From assembly GCA_020740485.1 (NCBI GenBank), contig DYMN01000008.1:1-64000 (forward strand): a stretch of DNA of 64,000 nt. Reading direction: 5' to 3'. Source of the DNA: Polaribacter sp. GTDB taxonomy: Bacteria > Bacteroidota > Bacteroidia > Flavobacteriales > Flavobacteriaceae. Both the position numbers and the translations under genes were made by a program. Shown here piece after piece: positions 55,491-63,830 of this stretch; the first letter of the stretch is position 1; the number at the start of each line of letters is the position of its first letter. The notes beneath the pieces are model-generated. The model was not told where the DNA came from. It saw nothing but the letters and a program-made list of their open reading frames with translations, and made no database searches.

Positions 55491-56012
55491 ATGAACACGG
55501 ACAAAATCATCGAACTCCTTTCCTACACGCTTCCGGCAGTTGTAACCGGTTTAGTCGCTTATTATTTTTTAGAGCGTTTTTTTAAAAATGAAGAACGAGT
55601 GCGCAAATTTCAATTGCACAAAGAACATCAAAAACAGAGTTTTCCCTTGCGGTTGCAAGCTTACGAACGTATGGTTTTGTTTTTGGAACGCATCAATCCC
55701 AATAAATTACTGATAAGAGTACAACCTTTTTCCGAAGACAAAATAGAGTACTTACATCTCTTGGTACAAAACGTAGAGCAAGAGTTTGACCACAACCTGT
55801 CGCAACAAATTTATATGACCGAGCCTTGCTGGGATATGATTGTTACTGCCAAAAACACCACTTTGCAGCTACTTCGCAACAAAGCAGTCAGCGAAGAAAT
55901 TAAAAACGCACAAGAACTGCAAGAAGCGGTATTGCGCGAAGGTTTGCAATACGAGCATCCCAGTGAAGCCGCTTTGGCTTATATCCGCAATGAAGTGAAT
56001 GATTTGTTTTAA
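55491..56012 (+). CDS. Conserved membrane-anchored protein of unknown function
   Basis: This 173-residue protein has one N-terminal transmembrane helix (about 9-28, LSYTLPAVVTGLVAYYFLER) followed by a helical cytoplasmic part with SFPLRLQAYERMVLFLERIN, PNKLLIRVQP and CWDMIVTAKNTTLQLL. It is widely conserved in this form in Bacteroidota (sometimes filed under a recent DUF number I cannot confirm). There is no catalytic motif. It stands alone 95 bp after the HAD gene. Function unknown. Confidence 0.78.
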   Translation: MNTDKIIELLSYTLPAVVTGLVAYYFLERFFKNEERVRKFQLHKEHQKQSFPLRLQAYERMVLFLERINPNKLLIRVQPFSEDKIEYLHLLVQNVEQEFDHNLSQQIYMTEPCWDMIVTAKNTTLQLLRNKAVSEEIKNAQELQEAVLREGLQYEHPSEAALAYIRNEVNDLF

Positions 56013-56080
56013 GGATTTCACATCAACTTCATTGTGGGTGCTACGCATAACAAGAAAGGATTAGATGTTGGGTGCAGTTT

Positions 56081-56731
56081 TTATAGATTATATTCGAGAC
56101 CAAAATTGAAAACAGATGATTTCACTGTATTGTCTCTTTTTATTAATCCAAAGAAAAATCGACCATTCAAAGTCAAATTGTTTGAAATGCCATAACCTGT
56201 ACCGATTGTAAGACCTAAGTCAAAATTATCATAATCAAATTCCATTGGTTGGCTCGGATGACCAAATGCCGCAAATGGGTCTTTTTTTATATTTTCTTTT
56301 CGGTCAATTATGTATCCTATTTGAGTACCGCCATCCATAAAGAATTTTTCTGTAAAATAGTAACGTAATGCCAATGGAAGAACCAAAGTCAACTCGTTGA
56401 TATTTGATTCATAATCCGAAACGGTCGTTACTCCGTTCGTGTCGGTTATTTGTATGTCCTTAATTAAGACACCTGTTCCCTGAGAAGCGAGTAAAAATTC
56501 GGGTTGAAAGTTTAATTTATTAGCTACGCCTATTTGCAGAAAACCTCCAGCATAAAATCCGATTTTTCTCTGATATTCTAAGTAATCCATTCCACCTAAC
56601 CTGAAGTCAGGTGTGTATTTGGAATAGTTTGCTCCAGCTTTTAATCCGAATTCTAATATTGATGTTTGAGAGAAGCCATTAATTATAATTCCAAATGTTA
56701 AAGCCAATGCTAATGTTGTAATTTTTTTCAT
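56081..56731 (-). CDS. Outer-membrane beta-barrel protein (PorT/OMP_b-brl type)
   Basis: This 216-residue protein has a signal peptide (MKKITTLALALTFGIIINGF) and then an eight-strand barrel pattern: LEFGLKAGANYSKYTPDF, GFYAGGFLQIGVANKLNFQP, LPLALRYYFTEKFFMDGGTQ, LGLTIGTGYGISNNLTLNGR and a C-terminal SSVFNFGLEYNL ending in a hydrophobic strand. This is the Bacteroidota porin-like/PorT group. The ligand or role is unknown. It begins the accessory patch and is the first of several minus-strand genes here. Confidence 0.9.
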   Translation of the reverse strand: MKKITTLALALTFGIIINGFSQTSILEFGLKAGANYSKYTPDFRLGGMDYLEYQRKIGFYAGGFLQIGVANKLNFQPEFLLASQGTGVLIKDIQITDTNGVTTVSDYESNINELTLVLPLALRYYFTEKFFMDGGTQIGYIIDRKENIKKDPFAAFGHPSQPMEFDYDNFDLGLTIGTGYGISNNLTLNGRFFFGLIKRDNTVKSSVFNFGLEYNL

Positions 56732-57012
56732 TTAAATTCTGACTAACGTAAATTTAAATTACTGTATTAAAGTTGTTTATTTTTAATGATAAATCATTTT
56801 CTGTAAGTCAAATGTATCAATTTATTTTTGAATACGCTTTAGTAACCCCAATTTTCTTTTTTGGTCAAGATATAGATTGCCCAAAACGTGAATGAATTGA
56901 AAACGTTGCGTGGCTTCACAAATGTTAATTTTTGCAACAAAGTTAAAAGTTCAGATACCGTTTCATTAATGCACTGCTACGGAATGTTTTTTAATACAAT
57001 GTTATGGCATCT

Positions 57013-58053
57013 TTATTCTTCAATTTGTTTATTATCAATGTTTTTTATTAGTTTATCAAAATCCGATTGGAATAATTTATCTTGAACAATTCTGTATTTT
57101 TCAAATTCGCTTTCTGCGTGTTGTTTGGCAATTTCAACACTTATTTTACCCGCATTTTGAAGTATTTCTCTATCATCAAATTGTAAAAATAAATCTAATC
57201 TTTTAGCCCAGTCTTCCATTGTCATCGGAATTTGGCGTTTTGCTCTGTTTTCTGCTAATTCAAGATAGGCATTAACAATCCTACCCAGACTTTCTAATTC
57301 TTCTTTGGTTAAATAATTTTTTGCAATTGAAACATCGCTTTTAAGAATTTTTCCTCCCGGACTATTTTTCCACGAGGTTAATCCCATATAATCTCTTTTA
57401 CCATCAGCACGTTTTACTATTAATTCTGCTGCTGTGTGTTGATGTATTGCGTAATGTAATTTGTTCTGAACTTTGGCGAAAAAATCTTTTGTTGTCGGGG
57501 CATCTTTGTTGTAATCAATACTTGTAGCATAAATATCAGTTATTTTTTGATAAAAGCGACGTTCGCTTAATCTAATTTCTCTGATTTCTTCGAGTAAATG
57601 TTCAAAATAATCTTCGTCAATAAAAGTTCCGTTTTCCATTCGTTTACGGTCAAGAACATAACCTTTTATTGCATATTCTTTTACAACTTGTGTTGCCCAT
57701 TGTCTAAATTGTGTTGCACGAACTGAATTAACTCTGTATCCTACTGAAATTATGGCATCAAGGTTGTAAAAATCAATCTCTCTATTTACTTCCCTGTTTC
57801 CTTCTGTTTGAACTATTCTAAATTTTCGAATAGTTCGTTCTTCCTGAATTTCACCACTTTTGTATATTTCTTTTAGATGATAATTGATAGTATTTACTTC
57901 AACATCAAATAATTCAGCCATTAATTTTTGACTTAACCAAATTGTTTCATCTTCATACCGAACTTCAATTGTTGATGTTTTACTTTGATTGGTAAAAATC
58001 AAAAATTCAGCAGTGCTATTCCTAATTTGTATCTTTTTATCTTTATCTGTCAT
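57013..58053 (-). CDS. Virulence RhuM family protein
   Basis: This 346-residue protein matches the RhuM family: RYEDETIWLSQKLMAELFDV, then VNTINYHLKEIYKSGE (a winged-helix-like start), EIDFYNLDAIISVGYRVNSV, ATQFRQWATQVVKEYAIKGY and the C-terminal QKLHYAIHQHTAAELIVKRA-like segment (NKLHYAIHQHTAAELIVKRA). RhuM was first noted as a Salmonella pathogenicity-island gene; its biochemical role is unknown, though the N-terminus resembles DNA-binding antirepressor-type domains. It is typical of mobile or accessory DNA and lies within the cassette-like patch. Confidence 0.9.
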   Translation of the reverse strand: MTDKDKKIQIRNSTAEFLIFTNQSKTSTIEVRYEDETIWLSQKLMAELFDVEVNTINYHLKEIYKSGEIQEERTIRKFRIVQTEGNREVNREIDFYNLDAIISVGYRVNSVRATQFRQWATQVVKEYAIKGYVLDRKRMENGTFIDEDYFEHLLEEIREIRLSERRFYQKITDIYATSIDYNKDAPTTKDFFAKVQNKLHYAIHQHTAAELIVKRADGKRDYMGLTSWKNSPGGKILKSDVSIAKNYLTKEELESLGRIVNAYLELAENRAKRQIPMTMEDWAKRLDLFLQFDDREILQNAGKISVEIAKQHAESEFEKYRIVQDKLFQSDFDKLIKNIDNKQIEE

Positions 58054-58086
58054 TAAATCTGTTATTTATATCATTTTCGCAATACA

Positions 58087-58242
58087 TAACGCTTGGTGTA
58101 GGCGATGTGGCGGTGATCCCGAAAGCACGCTTAGTGTGGCAGGTCTTTCGGGACACTGACCTTTGGTAAAAGTACAAAACTTTGGTGAAGCACAAAAGAT
58201 TGTTTAGTTGTTTTTACCCGCCATATAGCCTATGTAATGTTA
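58087..58242. repeat. attC-like repeat, copy A
   Basis: The element starts TAACGCTTGGTGTAGGCGAT and ends in CCGCCATATAGCC plus TATGTAATGTTA. The two ends are imperfectly complementary (TAACxxTTxxxxTAGGCxATxTGGCGG against the reverse complement of the other end), like an attC-type foldable site. It contains an inner 9-bp hairpin TCCCGAAAG / CTTTCGGGA (58117-58125, 58145-58153) and a 67-bp block shared with copy B. Confidence 0.7.
58154..58220. repeat. 67-bp block shared by repeat copies A and B
   Basis: CACTGACCTTTGGTAAAAGT onward to TTTTTACCCG. The matching block in copy B is 58744-58810; I count 3 mismatches in 67 bp. Confidence 0.8.
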
Positions 58243-58324
58243 AACGCTACCGAAGGCGAAGTTTACACTTCCTATAGTTATCGGAATCATTGTTGGAGCT
58301 GAGCACCCAACGAAGCCTTAGATG

Positions 58325-58678
58325 TTAACGGTTGCCTTTTTGTCTGTCATAGTTTGTTGTCTTTGGTTTACTTTCTTCGTTTAGGTTGTCCAATTCCGGT
58401 GTTGCCATTATTCTTGATATAAACCAAATAGTTCCTTTTCCTTTCCATTGTTTAGTTGCCCAAATTATGCCAATAATCAGTCCGGCTGTCGCTACAATAA
58501 TACCAACGATTAGTCGAGTAGTGTTGGGGTCAGTGAAATAAATAATAGCTCCGATTACAAGTCCAATTAAAAGCGGGGATGCAACTATCTGTAACCATCC
58601 AATCGCTTCTGTAATGACCTCAAAAACACGGAAAATTCTTCCTTCCTATTTCTGTATATCTTTTCTTTCTTTTGTCAA
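58325..58678 (-). pseudogene. Small membrane protein broken by one stop codon
   Basis: On the minus strand, from a TTG at 58678-58676, the frame reads LTKERKDIQK, then TAG (58648-58646), then EGRIFRVFEVITEAIGWLQI and two transmembrane helices (SPLLIGLVIGAIIYF and IVGIIVATAGLIIGIIW). It ends ELDNLNEESKPKTTNYDRQK plus GNR and stop at 58327-58325. Read through, it would be a ~117-residue protein with two TM segments. A single C-to-T change (CAG to TAG) would explain the break. No family recognised. Confidence 0.6.
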
Positions 58679-58708
58679 TTTCGATTGGTTTGTCTTTAGG
58701 TTATTGCC

Positions 58709-58833
58709 AACGCTTGGTATAGATGATGTAGCGGTGAAGTTCTCACTGACCTTTGGTAAAAGTACAAAATTTTGGTGAAGCACAAAAGCTTGTTTAGATG
58801 TTTTTACCCGTCCTATTACCTTACTTAATATTA
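58709..58833. repeat. attC-like repeat, copy B
   Basis: Starts AACGCTTGGTATAGATGATG and GCGGTGA, runs into the 67-bp shared block (58744-58810) and ends CCCGTCCTATTACC, then TTACTTAATATTA. It lacks the inner hairpin of copy A, and its ends are less complementary. It lies 15 bp beyond the 3' end of the TPR/HExxH gene and just upstream of the broken membrane-protein gene. Confidence 0.7.
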
Positions 58834-58847
58834 GGTTAAGTAGTTTT

Positions 58848-59903
58848 TTATGAATTTATCTTATTTTCAAAATCTTTTATCACTTTATCAAGATTATCAC
58901 CGAAAACTAATTTCGCATTTTCATAAGTCTGATTACCAAAAAACTCAATGAATTTTTCCTTACCAAATTTATCAATCAAATCTTTTACAAATAATCCAGA
59001 AAGCGGATATTTTAATTCCTCAGGATAATTTTTCCAATTTGCCCAAATCTCTCCAATTGAGATTTTCTTGTCATTTGCTTTTAACCAATCCTTTACAATT
59101 TGCTCTTTATTCTGATTTGTTTGGTCAAAACATACTGCTGTACCTTCATTTATCAATCCAGTTTTATTAATAATCTTTGTCGAATAGTTTGATATAACAT
59201 GGGTCATCTCATGTCCCTTTGTTTGCTGATAATGAGAATGTACAATACAAAATTCAGGCTCAGCGAATCCTAAATTAGCTTTTAACAGGTTCTTTGCATC
59301 CTCTCTTGATTCCCAAACGAAAAAATCAATCTTCTTTGGCAATCTGCTATTAAAGAATTTATTTATATTCTTAAAAGTATCTTCTCTCGATGATACGTAG
59401 CTTTTTATATCAGAATCACTCGTGTTTTGAAAATAAAATCTAAAATTATCTGATTCAACAATTTTCCAATCCTTGTAAAAATCGTCAAATCCAAACAACA
59501 AGATTCGTTTGTACGCATATTGTGTTACATTTTTAGTAACATTTAAATCAAAACATTCTTTAGTAGATTCTTTTGAATTGGAATAATCTTGGAGCATAAA
59601 ATGACAAGTACCTAAATATCCAAGTGCCCAAGCTTTGCGCCAAGAATTATTACTATCATTTTTTACTGTCGATTCAAGATAAGGTATAGCATTTTTATAA
59701 TCTGTTTGGTCTGCGTATGAACGCCCAATTATTAGATTTAAGTCAATATTATTAGGGTCATTTTCAAGAAGTGGTTTTGCTTGTTCAATTACTGATTTTA
59801 AATCTTGTGAGTTGTACAATTTCCATAAATCGTCAATTGCAGAATTTTGTCCAAATGAAACTAAACTTGAAAGAATAAAAATCGAAGTAAAAATTTTTCT
59901 CAT
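58848..59903 (-). CDS. Exported TPR protein with HExxH (peptidase MA-like) domain
   Basis: This 351-residue protein has a signal peptide (MRKIFTSIFILSSLVSFG), TPR helices at about 25-145 (DLKSVIEQAKPLLENDPNNI, TDYKNAIPYLESTVKNDSNN) and a gluzincin-like zinc site HEMTH at about 231-235 in QTKGHEMTHVISNY, with INEGTAVCFD about 20 residues on supplying a possible third Glu ligand. This fits the peptidase MA-like superfamily, but an inactive or structural role cannot be excluded. It is the last gene of the minus-strand accessory group. Confidence 0.75.
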   Translation of the reverse strand: MRKIFTSIFILSSLVSFGQNSAIDDLWKLYNSQDLKSVIEQAKPLLENDPNNIDLNLIIGRSYADQTDYKNAIPYLESTVKNDSNNSWRKAWALGYLGTCHFMLQDYSNSKESTKECFDLNVTKNVTQYAYKRILLFGFDDFYKDWKIVESDNFRFYFQNTSDSDIKSYVSSREDTFKNINKFFNSRLPKKIDFFVWESREDAKNLLKANLGFAEPEFCIVHSHYQQTKGHEMTHVISNYSTKIINKTGLINEGTAVCFDQTNQNKEQIVKDWLKANDKKISIGEIWANWKNYPEELKYPLSGLFVKDLIDKFGKEKFIEFFGNQTYENAKLVFGDNLDKVIKDFENKINS

Positions 59904-60296
59904 TGTTTAATGTTTTATATGGTTGCAGGTGTCTTTCTTACTATTTTGCTTAACATCCCTATTAGCGAATGTTACTTATTTTCTATTGCGTCTATATATT
60001 GTTTCATCGTTGTTTATGCATTTTTTTTAAAAGGGAATGGCGTCTCTATTTAATTTTAAAGCAATACCTATCATTTTTTAAAATGTTATTAAATTGCTTT
60101 GTGTCAGAAAATATAAAAAATAAAAAAATACTACTCCCTTTTCTTATTAATCTTTTTGCATAACGTGGAGCATCTATAAGCTGTGCATTTGGGGTTATGA
60201 CGGTTGGCGATGAATTTATTTTAAACCCAAATTAATTTTTCCACGCCCTTCAGGGCGTGGAAAAATTAATTGAAATAATATAAATATTTTTATTAA
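59904..60296. other. 393-bp gap between accessory patch and nrdA
   Basis: The gap contains an A/T-rich stretch with no convincing reading frame (short plus-strand frames look like low-complexity hydrophobic chance ORFs), a segment TTTTTGCATAACGTGGAGCA near 60152 that may be a decayed end of a cassette-type repeat, and the 19-bp inverted repeat at 60230-60271. No promoter is recognised. Confidence 0.5.
60230..60271. terminator. 19-bp perfect inverted repeat after nrdA
   Basis: AATTAATTTTTCCACGCCC, loop TTCA, GGGCGTGGAAAAATTAATT. It is symmetrical with T-rich tracts on both sides and sits 26 bp beyond the nrdA stop (minus strand), so it can terminate nrdA and shield the accessory patch from it. 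Confidence 0.85.
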
Positions 60297-61943
60297 TTAT
60301 GCTTCGCAACTGCTGCAACTCACTATATTGGTGATAAACTCTTTTGAAACACTTTGACTTCTTTGATAATAGAGTGTTTTAATCCCCAATTTCCAAGCCT
60401 CTATAAGGAGTCTATTTACCTCTTTTATGGGAAGCTCTGCAGGAATGTTTAAATTTAAACTTTGAGATTGATCAACAAATTTTTGCCTTATGGAAGCTTG
60501 TTGAATAATTTCTAATTGACTAATTTCTTTAAATGTTTTAAAAACCTGTTTTTCTTTGTCTGTCAATTCTTTCAAGTGTTGAACACTCCCTTGGTTTAGC
60601 ATAATACTTCTCCAGATATCTTCATTGTCCAGTCCTTTTTCAATCAATAATTCTTGTAAATATTTGTTTTTTCGCATAAAATTCCCTTTGGATAAACCCA
60701 CTTTGTAATAATTACTTATAAAAGGTTCTATTCCGGGCGAAGTTTGTCCTAAAATAGCCGATGATGAAGTGGTCGGTGCAATAGCCAGTAATGTAGCGTT
60801 GCGAATTCCATAATCCTTTAACAAATCAGGTTCACCATATATTTCAGCCAATTCCTTTGTTGCTACATCAGCTTCGGTTCTGATGTGTTTAAATATTTTA
60901 GATGTCAATTGATTTGCTTCAAATCCTTCGAATGAAAGTTTATTTTTTTGTAAATAAGAATGCCAGCCTAAAGCCCCTAACCCTATTGCTCTATGGTTTT
61001 TAGCAAATGTATTTGCTGATTTCAGATAATAATTATCTTCCGTTTTTACGATAAATTCTTGAAGTACGGCATCTAAAAAGTAAATTGCCAATCTTACAGC
61101 ATTCGTATCTTTCCATTCATCATATAATTCTAAATTCATAGAAGACAAGCAACAAATAAAAGATTCTTCTAAAGATGATGGGAGCATAATTTCAGAACAC
61201 AAATTACTTGAATTGATCTGCATTCCTTTGTCTTTGTAAACTTGCGGTTTGTTCTTATTTACATTATCTGAAAAGAAAATATAAGGCAACCCTTTTTCTT
61301 GTCTTGACTCCAATACTTTAGCCCAAATTTCTCTTTTCTCCACATCTCCATCAATCATTTCTTGCATCCAATAATCAGAGATATTCACTCCAAAAAATAA
61401 ATTTTGTAATGGACTTCCAATGCTTTTAATATTTAAAAACTCCAAAATATCAGGATGATCGATATCCAAATAGGCTGCAAATGCACCACGACGCACCCCT
61501 CCTTGAGAAATGGTATCCATAGCGGTATCAAATAATTTCATAAATGACACGGCTCCACTACTTTGCCCATTATCAGTAACGGCACTTCCCCGCCCTCTCA
61601 ATTCACCAAAATAACCGGAAGTCCCACCTCCTATTTTGGTTTGCATAATTACTTCACCTAACTTATGTGTAATGCCCTCTATATGATCCGGAACGTGAAC
61701 ATTGAAACACGAAATGGGTAAACCTCTTTCTGTTCCCATATTTGCCCAAATTGGGGAACTCAGACTCATCCAGCCGTTTTCTATCAATTCTATAAAAGGT
61801 TCTTTGAGTTCCGGCTTAAATAACCGTTTTGATGCAGCGGTTGCTATTCTTTCAATCGCTCCTTGAACCGTTTCTCCTTTTAATAAATATCCTCTGTTTA
61901 AAATTTGCTCACTTTCTTCATTGAGCCACCATAATCTATTCAT
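60297..61943 (-). CDS. nrdA: Ribonucleoside-diphosphate reductase alpha subunit, short class I form
   Basis: This is a 548-residue class I RNR catalytic subunit. The radical-site residues are visible: LPISCFNVHVP (first active-site Cys), SSNLCSEIMLP (Asn-Cys-Glu) and CCLSSMNLELY (second Cys). The dithiol tail is SCSSCEA at the C-terminus. It starts directly at the catalytic core (MNRLWWLNEESEQIL), so the N-terminal ATP-cone is absent and the usual dATP brake is missing. It overlaps the 90-aa orphan gene by 4 bp and is the last gene of the riboswitch-controlled operon. Confidence 0.93.
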   Translation of the reverse strand: MNRLWWLNEESEQILNRGYLLKGETVQGAIERIATAASKRLFKPELKEPFIELIENGWMSLSSPIWANMGTERGLPISCFNVHVPDHIEGITHKLGEVIMQTKIGGGTSGYFGELRGRGSAVTDNGQSSGAVSFMKLFDTAMDTISQGGVRRGAFAAYLDIDHPDILEFLNIKSIGSPLQNLFFGVNISDYWMQEMIDGDVEKREIWAKVLESRQEKGLPYIFFSDNVNKNKPQVYKDKGMQINSSNLCSEIMLPSSLEESFICCLSSMNLELYDEWKDTNAVRLAIYFLDAVLQEFIVKTEDNYYLKSANTFAKNHRAIGLGALGWHSYLQKNKLSFEGFEANQLTSKIFKHIRTEADVATKELAEIYGEPDLLKDYGIRNATLLAIAPTTSSSAILGQTSPGIEPFISNYYKVGLSKGNFMRKNKYLQELLIEKGLDNEDIWRSIMLNQGSVQHLKELTDKEKQVFKTFKEISQLEIIQQASIRQKFVDQSQSLNLNIPAELPIKEVNRLLIEAWKLGIKTLYYQRSQSVSKEFITNIVSCSSCEA

Positions 61944-62212
61944 AAATAATACTTTGTATAAGGTTTTGTAATGTTAAATTTATCAATTGCTTTAAGTTCC
62001 CCTGTTTTTATTTTGCTGATGTGTATGAACACTATATCATCATCTAAACTCATAAATTCATCTATTTTTTTAATACAATAATCTATTCTATATGCTACTG
62101 AAATACAAACTTTTTTATTTTTCTTTAAAGCCATTCCCATATACAGATAACTCCCTAACGTAAAACTTGATTGGTTGTTCAATTCAATTTCTCGTGCTAT
62201 ATAATGTTCCAT
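61940..62212 (-). CDS. 90-residue orphan protein between thioesterase and nrdA
   Basis: This 90-residue protein begins MEHYIAREIELNNQSSFTLG, with a hydrophobic centre (SYLYMGMALKKNKKVCISVA) and the tail IDKFNITKPYTKYYL. No family is recognised and there is no signal peptide. It overlaps nrdA by 4 bp (ATGA) and starts 11 bp after the thioesterase stop, so it is co-translated with nrdA. Its fixed place in the RNR operon suggests a link to RNR, but that is inference. Confidence 0.7.
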   Translation of the reverse strand: MEHYIAREIELNNQSSFTLGSYLYMGMALKKNKKVCISVAYRIDYCIKKIDEFMSLDDDIVFIHISKIKTGELKAIDKFNITKPYTKYYL

Positions 62213-62223
62213 CCTAAATCAAA

Positions 62224-62610
62224 TTATAAAACTTTAATAGGTTTTTTATCTTCTCCAATTGCAACAAAGGTAAAAATACCCTCAATGGATTTTTTTCTCA
62301 ATGTTTCATCATACATATCTTCTTGATAAATAATGACTCTTACTTTTAGGCTGGTAGTACCGATTTCTATCACTTCACCGATTAGTTCAATAATGGAATC
62401 AGCCGGTATCGGGATTTTAAAATCTATTTGACTTGAAGATATAGTTACCATTTTTTTACGGCTAAATCTTGTTGCCGTTATAAAAGCAACTTCATCCATT
62501 AAATGCATTGCCGTACCACCAAATAAAGTATCGTAATGATTGGTGGTATTTGGGAAAACTACTTTAAAAATTCGGGTAACTGAATTGGATATTTTATCTT
62601 CTATTGACAT
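62224..62610 (-). CDS. Acyl-CoA thioesterase, hotdog fold (YciA/BACH-like)
   Basis: This 128-residue hotdog-fold thioesterase carries NTTNHYDTLFGGTAMHLMDE (catalytic Asp and helix), SSSQIDFKIPIPADSIIELI and a C-terminal strand IFTFVAIGEDKKPI. The family hydrolyses medium- or short-chain acyl-CoA; the exact substrate is unknown. It lies between nrdB (13 bp) and the 90-aa gene (11 bp), an odd companion for ribonucleotide reduction. Confidence 0.9.
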   Translation of the reverse strand: MSIEDKISNSVTRIFKVVFPNTTNHYDTLFGGTAMHLMDEVAFITATRFSRKKMVTISSSQIDFKIPIPADSIIELIGEVIEIGTTSLKVRVIIYQEDMYDETLRKKSIEGIFTFVAIGEDKKPIKVL

Positions 62611-62623
62611 TTTTGAAGGGTTT

Positions 62624-63598
62624 TTAGAACAAATCTGCTGCTGTAATACTCTTATCGTGTTTTGTATACTCTACAGGTCTTTTAGCAAAAAAATCATCTA
62701 ACGAATTTGCAAAAACCTCTTCTTCAAACCATCGCATAGGTTTATATTGTTCTGATGTGACATTAAAAATTTTCTTGATACCAACCTCTTCAATGCTTAC
62801 ATCAGCGCGGTATTTCATAAAATTCAAAAGATCTTCTTTTTTAATCATTTCTAATTCGCCTTCAGAAAAAATCCAATCCAAAATTTCTGACTCTATTTCA
62901 ATAGATTTCTGAACTATGTTTCGAATATCTTCTTGGATTTGCTCATCAAAAAATTCAGGAAATTCTTTTTTGATTTGATTAATAACGTAAACACCTGCAT
63001 TGGCGTGAACCTGTTCATCTACAGAAGTCCAGGCTATAATATTACTCACATTTTTCATCAACGCTTTAAAACGAGTAAAAGAAATGATAATAGCAAATTG
63101 ACTAAAAAGAGATACATTTTCAATCAAAATTGAAAATAATATCAGCGAAAAAACATAATTTTTAGGGTCCTCCGAATGAGTATAAGCCAATGCTTCGTTA
63201 AGATACTCTATTCGTTTTTTTATTACAGGTTCTTCCACTACGATTTCAAATTCATTATCGTAGCCCAAAACAGTAAGTAAACGAGAATAAGCCTCAGAAT
63301 GACGAAATTCACATTCTGCAAAAGTACTCCCTAATCCGTTAAATTCAGGCTTAGGCAAATGTTGGTATAAATTACCCCAAAATGATTTTACTGCAACTTC
63401 TATTTGCGCTATTGCTAACAAACTCTTTTTTATGGCTTCTTTTTCTTTGTAATCTAATTGGGTGTGAAAATCCTGAATATCTGCTGTAAAATCTAATTCG
63501 GAATGAACCCAAAAGGATTTATTAATCAAATCAGTAAATTGAAGTATCTCAGGATACTCAAATGGTTTGTAATTAACTCTTTTTTTAAAAATACTCAT
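62624..63598 (-). CDS. nrdB: Ribonucleoside-diphosphate reductase beta subunit
   Basis: NrdB (324 residues) supplies the radical. The di-iron ligands are in ECEFRHSEAYSRLL (Glu, His, and the radical Tyr four residues after His), LIENVSLFSQFAI (Glu) and SVDEQVHANAGVYV (Glu, His); the first carboxylate is in AQIEVAVKSFWGNL. It has no ATP-cone. The tyrosine marks a standard tyrosyl-radical enzyme rather than the Phe-type variants. It is the first gene of the operon and follows a cobalamin riboswitch, so it is expected to be switched off when B12 is available. Confidence 0.95.
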   Translation of the reverse strand: MSIFKKRVNYKPFEYPEILQFTDLINKSFWVHSELDFTADIQDFHTQLDYKEKEAIKKSLLAIAQIEVAVKSFWGNLYQHLPKPEFNGLGSTFAECEFRHSEAYSRLLTVLGYDNEFEIVVEEPVIKKRIEYLNEALAYTHSEDPKNYVFSLILFSILIENVSLFSQFAIIISFTRFKALMKNVSNIIAWTSVDEQVHANAGVYVINQIKKEFPEFFDEQIQEDIRNIVQKSIEIESEILDWIFSEGELEMIKKEDLLNFMKYRADVSIEEVGIKKIFNVTSEQYKPMRWFEEEVFANSLDDFFAKRPVEYTKHDKSITAADLF

Positions 63599-63644
63599 TG
63601 CTTTAAAGTTTTATAAATTATACAAAAAATAAAAAGCAATGAAT

Positions 63645-63830
63645 AAAAACTGATGCGTTGCACCAAATTCTATTACTAAAATTGCTTTTTATGCGAAAAC
63701 AAATTTATTTTGAAAAACAAGGTAGCCCGACTTTAGAATATATTCTTTACGGTTGCGCAACAGTTCGTGAATTTCACACGATTCCCCTTTTTGAATTTTA
63801 AATTAAGACATAAAATCTTTAATAAAAAAA
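63645..63830 (-). promoter_or_regulatory. Cobalamin riboswitch in the leader of the nrdB operon
   Basis: On the minus strand the conserved B12-box core is clear. GGGGAATC and GTGTGAAATTCACGAACTGT are followed by TGCGCAACCGTAA and AGTCGGGCTACC (63795 down to 63721). This matches the cobalamin riboswitch (Rfam RF00174) signature, including the CGCAAC-GTAA loop. Downstream, GGTGCAACGCATC (63664-63652) forms a 5-bp stem with an AAC loop that can pair with the GTTGC of the core, as an L5-L13 kissing loop would. The segment from there to the start codon is A/T-rich. The 5' border is approximate. Confidence 0.85.

Larger units (their letters stand above)
58054..58847. other. 794-bp accessory spacer: two repeat copies around a broken gene
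   Basis: From left to right: leader of RhuM (58054-58086), repeat copy A (58087-58242), about 80 bp of unassigned sequence with scattered TTAACG-type motifs (58243-58324), a broken small membrane-protein gene (58325-58678, minus), repeat copy B (58709-58833) and the end of the TPR/HExxH gene. No intact ORF lies here. Confidence 0.7.

Noticed and set aside
59969-60163. Short plus-strand frame at 59969-60163 as a gene
   Set aside because: Low-complexity, Phe/Leu/Lys-rich frame in an A/T-rich gap with no start context; likely chance.
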